From the NCBI RefSeq assembly GCF_029227915.1, contig NC_079884.1, positions 16,556,001-16,620,000 on the forward strand: DNA of 64,000 nucleotides. The letters are read 5' to 3'. Shown here piece by piece: positions 47,901 through 56,900 of the stretch. This DNA comes from Hydractinia symbiolongicarpus. Its lineage: Eukaryota > Cnidaria > Hydrozoa > Anthoathecata > Hydractiniidae. The position numbers and the translations under genes were made by a program. Numbering within the stretch: the stretch's first letter is position 1; every line of letters begins with the position of its first letter. The notes under the pieces were generated by a model that was given only the letters and a program-made list of their open reading frames with translations, made no database searches and was not told where the DNA came from.

Positions 47901-50900
47901 TCATGATCCATCGCTAGCGTTGTTATCAGCCACCGTTCAACTTCGTAACTTTATTTACATTAAATATTTTTAGTTGCACAAGTAGTAACAAAGTTTAATA
48001 ACTTTAATACTAAAACACTCAAGATTTTTCGGACAAGTGTTTTAATTCCCGGCCGTGAACGTGAACATTGATAGAACATACCCTTCAAGTGTTCCCCACG
48101 CTGAAATTAATAATTTCTGTGGGGTGTACAGGAGTAAAGGAATTGTGTTTTTACTTCTCCTTCTTAAATTTTTTTTTTAAGTTCTAAGATTTTAAAGATT
48201 TAAGATCGCACGCGTGGTAACTTTGATTTTTCGTCTGCGTAAAATTGTAATTTCCCGCTTAAATTTTTTAAATTAAAGTATTTAATAATTTTTGTTTTGA
48301 AAAAATATAGTTTCTACAAGTGAATGTTTTTTATAACTGGTTTCACGCTGCACACTTGCCGTCCTGCTCCAGTTGAACATGATACATTTACGTCATTATT
48401 TGATAACACATTATGTTTAAAAGAATGCCTTCACTATTTGATATGCCACAAATACGTAGTCATTATCAACTTTTGATATCTTAAATGTTAAAAATGGCGC
48501 CTGGACTAAATTTATACTTGAGACAACGTATTGTTAATCTCGCTAATTTAGGAATTAAATTTACTAAAATTTCATCAATATTATTGAATGAAGATAAAGC
48601 TTTGGTATCACGACAAGCAATATCTAACGTATATGCGAAATTTAAAAACACAGGTTCGATTGCGCCAAAATCAAAACCTGGTCGACGCAGGATTTTGGAA
48701 ACAAGACATTATGATTTTATAGACAGTTGCTACGAAAAAAACGATGAACTCACGTCAATAGGTAAATTTTTTAATTAAAAATATTTTTTTATTATTTTTT
48801 ACAAACTTAATAAGCAAACAAAAATTTCACAGCAAAGCCGAAAAACTTCTCTGTCTTAAGAAAAAGCCCTGAGTACGAACTTGTCTAAAGGAATGTTTGT
48901 ATTATATTTTTATCAGAAGAATGAAAAAAAAAATCAATTTAGTAACAATATTTTTATTCGTTAAATGAAAAGTTATATGGTTTAGTTCAATTCTCTCCCA
49001 ATCTTGCTTTTAAAACATATCTAAAATTAAGAAATTAGCATGTCATTCATTATTACGTTTTTTTTTATATCTTTAGAGCTTCAAAAACTTATAAAAGAAA
49101 AATTTGATTTGGAAGTTTCGTCCAGTACAATAAAGAAAACGAGGAAAAAATTAGGATGGACGTTAAGTGGTCCAAAATATTGCCAATTAATAAGAGAGGC
49201 AAACCAGGTCGCTAGACTAGAGTTTTGTTTGGAGTTACAACGAAACAACGAAAAGTTTGACGACATCATATTCACCGACGAATCTACGATTATGATGGAT
49301 AAGCATGGAAAAATATGTTTTCGGAAAAAAGACCGCTTGCCACGCCTCAAACCTACTCCAAAACATCCGTATAAAGTACATGTGTGGGCTGGTATTTCAA
49401 AGCGCGGTCCCACGAAAATAGCAATATTTTCAGGGATCATGAAAAAAGAATTTTATGTAGACATATTGAAAGATACTTTGCTTCCATTTATTAACGAGGT
49501 TTACCCTGACGGACATAGATTTCAACAAGACAACGATCCTAAGCATAAAAGTAAGTATCCTTAAAACGAGAATGTACGTTTTTATAAGAACATGTTTTAA
49601 TTTTTAACACAACCTTTTTTTTATAATCTATCCCCTTTTTTAACTTAGGTAAATTAACCACAACATTTATTCGTTTTATTTTTCTTCACAAGCAAGCCAC
49701 GTTGTTGTAACAATAGCATAAAAAATAACACCTGCTCCTCAAACAATTTACTAAAACAAAAGCTGTTAACTCTTGAGGTTTCATAGTGTTTCCTGCGGCT
49801 ATTAAATCTAACAAAAGGGTGAAAAAAATAGATGGTTTACCCCGTACCTGTTCTCAATTATAGAACCGCTGTCAAAGCTGCTCAAGAGAAAAAACCCTGG
49901 GAAGGAGGTTTTTTCGTAGCGAAATGAATAACTACTTTTGGTGGCAATTTGAATAAAATACTTTTTGCACCTGTAACAAAGCTCTCATGTTTGACTTCGT
50001 CATGTGACAAATAATAGCTAAAATACAGAACGCATCAGTTATAATTCGCAGTTGTTTAAAGTTAAGATTCAATCTCGACTTTCATCGAAAGAGTAAAGAT
50101 GTCCGCACGAAAATTGTTGAAAGTTTACAAAAATGGCTTATTTTATTTTAATTCGGATAAAACATTAATGGTCTTACCAACAAAATACATAAAAAATGAG
50201 ACCTACCAAGTTGGCATGACGGTGGATATTCAGCTGCCAAGACAAATAGAGCAAGCAGAAATCATTGATTTAAGTGGTAATTTATGACTCCAAATTTTAT
50301 ACTATAATTGTGTAAAGCACATAGATTAAAGTTATTTTTATATTTATATTATATATTTTTACGTAGATGACAAGACTAATTTAGAAATAAAGCTTTTGGA
50401 ATATTATAATGACCCTGAGAATAGACAAAAATTTGAAAGCAGTGAAGAGGAGGATGAAAGAGATGACGAGGCAGAAAAGGCATTGGAGATGGTTTTAAAG
50501 TGTGGAAGTAAGAGAAAGAATAAAAATGTAAAAAGTAGCGTTAAAAAAGAGAAGAAGAGGAAAGAAAAGAGAGAACAAGAAAAGAAAAAGAAAGAAAAAG
50601 AAACGAAAGAAAAAGAAAAGAAAGAAAAAGAAAAGAAAGAAAAAGAAAAGAAAGAACAAGAACAAGAAAAGAAAAAGAAAGAAAAAGAAACGCCAACCCA
50701 AAAGAAAACCTTCGTAAAAAAAGAACTGGTTAGTAAAATAAACCTTGTATTTAGGGCTCTAAAAATCTGATATAAAAGAGAAATGTTAAATTTTTAAAAA
50801 GTTATCAGAAAATTACTGACCTAGAAATTTAACATTTTTGCACAGCTAGTAACAATAATAATTTTTTAGGCTACGATGATAACATTTGGAGATACTGGAG

Positions 50901-53900
50901 CAGGCGCGAATAAAAACGACTGGAATGAAAATAATAATGAATATAAAGAAAATAACGGATGCGTCGAAGTGACACAAAACAGATTGCTAGAAAATATAGC
51001 TGGTATTCGTAATGATGTTGTAGAAACTGAAAAGAACAGGGAGAATGAAACAGAATTAATGGATTGTTTACAACCTTTACAACGTACCGGTGATGAAAGT
51101 AGTGGTAAAACAACTGAAATTTTCGAAATACCAGATTTTGATAACGAATCCATCGATTTTGGGGTAAATTAAAAAAATTTTTCTCTATATTTTACTTGTT
51201 CTACAAATTGGTCATGTGTGTAAATAAACTATATTCATATTATAGGTCAAAGAGAGCGGTGTTCAATTTGCAACACAGGTCGATACAGCGGCAACCCAGC
51301 AATACCACAGTGCCTGCTTTTCAAGCCTCCTGCAACAAAACACTCTGCTTGCTCAACAGATTGCTGAAATAAAAGCAAACAATATTTACTTGCAGGGTAT
51401 CCTTCACCAAGTCGTCGCCAATCAAGAACGAATCATTGGGAAATTGGCAATTCTTGATCCGAATAAGGTTGTCTACGCTTCTCCACCAAAAAAATTTACT
51501 ACGAAGCTGACTCCAAAAAATATTTTTAGCACGCCAGCACCATTCGAGCCATTGTCGACATCTGTAGAACCGACTAGCGCAACGGAAGATTTTTTTAACA
51601 TCGAAAATAATTTGCCCGTTTCCGCTATGCAGATGGGAGGAAGTGAGGAAGTCACACCAAACGAAGGAAGAAACGATCTGTCCTTTGCCGAAATACAAAA
51701 AATTTCGTATAGGTCACAATCTATAAAGAATTTTGCGAAGAACCTGGCAGTTGCTATGTTCTCGGAAGAGGAGAGAATAGACAGCAACTGCAGTGGCGCA
51801 AAAGGAAAAAAACCACTCAACCCAGCCAAGTTGGGAAAAATAAGAGAGTACGTGTTTCAAATTAACACTATGAGTTCTAGGGAGGAAGAAGAAACATGGA
51901 GAAAATGCAAAGAGGCAATAAACGAACTCGGAAGAAGAACAAGACGATCAAGATAGTTTTTTCTTTTCTTCACTTTGTAAAGTTTTTGTAAATTTTTATC
52001 ATAAAAATAGTTAGCTACTTTAACATAACATTTACAACTTTTCTTTTCTTGACACAAACCAACTTTTTTCCAAAGAGAGTTTTCAAATTAATTTGATTTT
52101 TATAAAACCATCCTGAGGCATGACTAAGAATAAATGTGCTAAAATAAATAAAATAAATTCTTTCTGCAGATGCAGGAAAGCCAGTCTTAAAACGAAACCC
52201 AGTAAAAAATAAATTTTGTGAAACGTATTAAGGATGAGTGCGAAGTTGAAACAACGTTAAACGCGATGATGTGTTGCCAGATTTGCTATATGTTTTTTGC
52301 ATTAATTCTAGATATTTTTGATTTCTCTTTCCCCTTTTAAAAAGATGTTTTAAACCTTATTCAACATGATTTTTTTGTGGTATTACATCACGAGAACATT
52401 CGTCCGAAAGCTGTATTAAGGTACAGGACACCTAACCTCTCCCATGTTCTGGTTATATTTAACTTGCATGGGTGCACACTCTTCTCGCAGTATTCTCTGT
52501 GACGATGAAGGTCGGACTGACTTGTGGCATGGTTCCAAATGGTCTTCCGTCTTTCGTTCGAGTCTCAGTGTAATGCACCAGCCGAGCATAAGAGTGTCAG
52601 CATGAAGGAAAGGGGCCGACTTTAATGTTCTCTATACCTTACTTTCACAATTCTTCCTAATAACACCGACCGCTTTTTGATCGCAGGCTTCATAAGTTTT
52701 GTGTTTTTGGTGCCTCTTATTTAGCACATTCATTTAAAATATAAGAAAAATATATCGTAGATAAAATAAAATCACGACCGACCGACCGACCGGGTCAGTG
52801 CTGAAACCCTCGCCTCGGTGACAGCAAACAAATTTTTAATTCCAGCCTAACAAGAAATCACGGTTGGTTAAAAATCACACATATAGAAAAAACTAGTCAA
52901 GAATAAAACCTATCGCGGACGTATATTTTGATTGAGATTTTTAAGATGTGAAGAGGTCGTTAAACTTCAGCAAATGAAACTGGCTAAAAAGAGAATACGG
53001 TGATCTTTTTTTAATTGCTTTTGATTTAAATTGTTATTAAAGCAATAAAAATTATATAGCATTTCAGTGAAACAATTGCATCGTGACGAACACGATTTTA
53101 TTTTTTATATGATCGTTAAACTCATGATGCATCGTGACACGATAGATCGTGTCTCCCACGATAGCATTATTTCACCTTTGAGCACAAAGATCGTGGATCG
53201 TGGGTGTCGCGCATGATACACGATACACGATGTTAGGCTTCCTGATAGCGGTACTGTATCTTTTTATTCTTACCAGAACAAAATGTTCCCACAACGAGTG
53301 TTTTAATCTTTCAAGAACATCCAAAGTTTTATTTTTTGTCTTTGGTATTGAAATTTAATTTGTTTTCGAAATCTTATTGTGAATGGAAATTTCTTAAACA
53401 TAGGGTTTTGCTGTTTGCGTTGTTAAACGTTGCTTTTTATAAAAAGAACTTTTAAAAGTTTTGCATGTTAAAAAATATGTTTGAAGTTTTTAAAAGTAGC
53501 AGCATTAATTTTTTTTTAAAATATTTAGACCATTGGATTTGTTGTTTTTTAAAAGAGCTTGTGTTTTTAAAATATATGTAAATGCGTTTGTGATTGAATA
53601 AACACAAGATTTCCGTGCTTAGCTCTCGTTGAGGTCGGACATATCTAAAACGCTCCGGTCTTGGCGCGCTAAGTCGAAGAAAGAAAAAAGAAGACTAAAG
53701 CTTGAAGAGCTCCTGCTTTGACAGCTAAGTCCTTTTTGATTTATTATATATTGTACTGCCTTCTTTACTTCATTTATATCTTTTCATTCCTTAATTTGTT
53801 GTTTTGTAAGTTTTTAAATTATTGTTTTTGTTAATAAATTGTTTTTATCCCAGTCAGTTTTTTATCCATCTATCATCTAATATGGTAGCTTTGCTGTGTT

Positions 53901-56900
53901 GTGGGTTCCTGCTGCTCCTTCTGTGTAACATCGTAAGGAAATGGGCTTGCCTCAGATCCTTCAAACATAGTTTTGGAAGAGCACATAACCGTAGAATGAT
54001 CTCTCTACGACTTAAAAATAACTTTACTCAGGTAGGAAACCCCACATTTACGCTAAAACTGATTTTTGTGTTCGTTGTATTTTTGAGCAATACAAAACCT
54101 TCGTTCAAAAGTAGTTCACCCAACAACAACGAAATGAGTCGACTAGATACGAGTTTCTTTTCTATCTCTTCACTTGATGCCTGCAATAGAGTTTCTGAAA
54201 GCCAGCTCACTCTCCAATTAAAATTAATGGCTTTATCAAAACTTAAGCCAAGCAGGCACAAGTATTTCTATTTTTTAATCCTCTTGTCAGGGGACATCTG
54301 CCTCAACCCAGGTCCTGTTAAGTATCCCTGTTCTTCATGCTTAAAACCTGTGGCTCCCTGTCTTTCTCGTAATTTGCCCTTTGCTAATGAGGAGTCATTT
54401 GGTGACGAAATTCCGGACAGAAAACTTTGATTTTGAGGCAATCAGCAATGGGAAGGGCTTAAAAATGGCCCATCTCAACATTAATGGTCTGTCATCCAAA
54501 CTAGACTATGTTAAACTTCTGCTACATCAAACAAAACTTGATGTATTCTACATCTGTGAAACCAAAATTGATGAGACCATCACTGACAATGACGTTAAAA
54601 TTGATGGCTATGTTTGTTATAGGAATGATCGGAATAGACGAGGTGGGGGTTTCTAATTTTTGTTAATGAAAACTTGGATAGCCCCACCTTTTGAAACACC
54701 TTTACTTCGAAAATGTTGAATCACTATGGGTGAAAGTGTGCCTGAAAAAAACTAAACCTATTTACGTGTGTGGGGTTTACAGGCCACCTGGAGGTAGTGA
54801 TTTGCAGAGTACCGAAAACCTGTGTACTCATTTTAAACAGTGTTTTAACAAGCTCCCAAAAGAAAAAGAAGTTTTTATCTTGGGAGATTTTAACTGTAAC
54901 ATGATTTCAAAATATGCTCTTTCCTCCAAAATAAAGGAATTATGCTCCAGTCTTTTCCTAAAACAACATATTACGGAGCCAACTCGTGTTACTGAAAATA
55001 GTAGCACTCTTATAGACTTGATACTTTCTAACAGTTCTTGTATTTCTAAAACTGGTGTCATGGATTTAGGCATCAGTGATCACAATTTAGTTTATGTGAT
55101 CAGAAAATTCAAAAGGCCAAAATTTAAACCTAAAACATGCAAGCTTCGTAGCTACAAGAACTTCAGTGAAGAGGCTTTTCTGAAGGACCTCAGGAATTTA
55201 GACTGGTCATATTTTAATAATTATGATGACCTTGATGAAGCATGTGAGAAACTGAATAAAAATGTTAAAACAGTGGCTGATAAACATGCCCCTTTCAAAA
55301 CACATAGATTTTCTGGCCGTGTTGAGGCATGGGTCACTGATGAATTAATAATAGCCATCAAAGAAAGAGACTTCTTAAAACGGAAAGCATCAAAAACAAA
55401 ATCCATCATAGACTGGGAAGCTTTCAAACAAAAAAGGAACCAGGTAATAGGTCTCAAAAATCGACTTAAAAACGAGTACTATAATGACGTTTTGCAGCAC
55501 TTTCAAAAACGGCCAAAACAACTTTGGAAAACCCTAAAAAAACTGGTTCCTGATAAGTCAGGCAATACTACCTCGATAAAACGAGTAGTCCAAAACGATG
55601 GTACAGAAACTTCTCACCCAAAAGAAATTTCCAACACATTCAATTCATTTTTTGTCAGTGTTGGTGCCAAACTAGCCTCTAAATTTTCTTCTGACACTAC
55701 TAATGTTAATCCACCTGTTAGCGGACACGATTTTCGGTGGGCTGGTATTGAGACCAAAAGTGTCAAAAAAATAATTAGTTCACTAAAACTTAATAAAGCT
55801 ACAGGCTTGGACGGAATTGGTTCACGACTGCTAAAAGCAGGTTCGTCAGTTTTAAGTATTTATTTATCAAGTCTTTTCAACAAATCTTTATTTACTGGTT
55901 ATGTACCTAAATGTTGGAAGACTAAAAGGGTCTCGCCTATTTTTAAAAGTGGCAATAAAACAGATCCTACTAATTATCGGCCTATCTCCATTTTGCCAAT
56001 TCTTATGAAAATTTTTGAAAAGTTAGTGCATGATCAAATGTCTCATTTTATTTCTGAGCACAACTTCCTGAATGACAGACAGTCCGGATTTCGAAAACTC
56101 TTTTCCACAGAAACTGCAGTAGTCGATGTCTCTGATTTTATTCTTACTGAGCTCGACCAACATAACTTTGTTTGTGCTGTGCTCATTGACCTTAAAAAAG
56201 CTTTTGACACTGTTGATCATAAAATTTTGTTAAAAAACTATGGTGTTTTGGCATCAGAGATGCTGCCTTTGACTGGTTCAAGTCCTACTTAACGGGCCGA
56301 ATGCAGCTGACTCTTGTAAACGACACAGGATAAGATCTGCTTCATGAAGATGCTTTTGGGGTGCCGCAGGGATCTGTGTTGGGGCCCCTGCTCTTTCTTT
56401 TGTATATTGATGACTTAAAATCTGTCATCAATTCAAACTACCACCATCTATATGCAGATGATACAATAATTATTTCGTCTCATAAAAACTTGGATACCCT
56501 TGTCTCCCAGGTCGAGTTAGAACTTTCGCAAGTCGACCTCTGGCTGAATAATAACAAAATGACTATTAATACGGACAAAACTGAAACAATCTTTTTCGGC
56601 AACCACAGCCAGTTAAAAAAAGTTGAGAACAAAACTATCAACTATATGGGTATTCCTTTGAAGAGGAGCGAAAAAGTTAAATATCTTGGGGTAACATTTG
56701 ATCAAAAAATGCAATGGGAAAAGCACATTAATGACATAAATAGAAAAATACTAATTAAATATTCTAAAATTAGAACCATTGCATCCTGTTTAACACCTCA
56801 CACAAAAAACCTTTTAATTAATGCACTTGTCATGCCATATTTCAACTACTGCTCCTTGGCATGGGCTTGTGCCAAAGGTAGATTGGGAAAACTAGAAAGA

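Larger units (their letters stand above)
47359..53256 (+). mobile_element. 5.9-kb TIR transposon (TA target site) with Tc1/mariner-type transposase and a BEN-domain gene
   Basis: Terminal inverted repeats of about 67 bp begin CAGTACCGCTATCAGGAAGC at both ends and are almost identical for their whole length. Each is flanked by TA (47357-47358 and 53257-53258), the target duplication of the Tc1/mariner superfamily. Inside lie a two-exon transposase piece (48485-49550) and an intact four-exon BEN gene (50099-51956), both on the plus strand. The clean ends and high TIR identity suggest a relatively recent insertion. It lies within PSMB7 intron 1, opposite to the gene's direction. Confidence 0.85.

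Noticed and set aside
50495-50701. Phe-rich ORF on the minus strand
   Set aside because: It is the antisense of the Lys/Glu-rich helix of the BEN protein.
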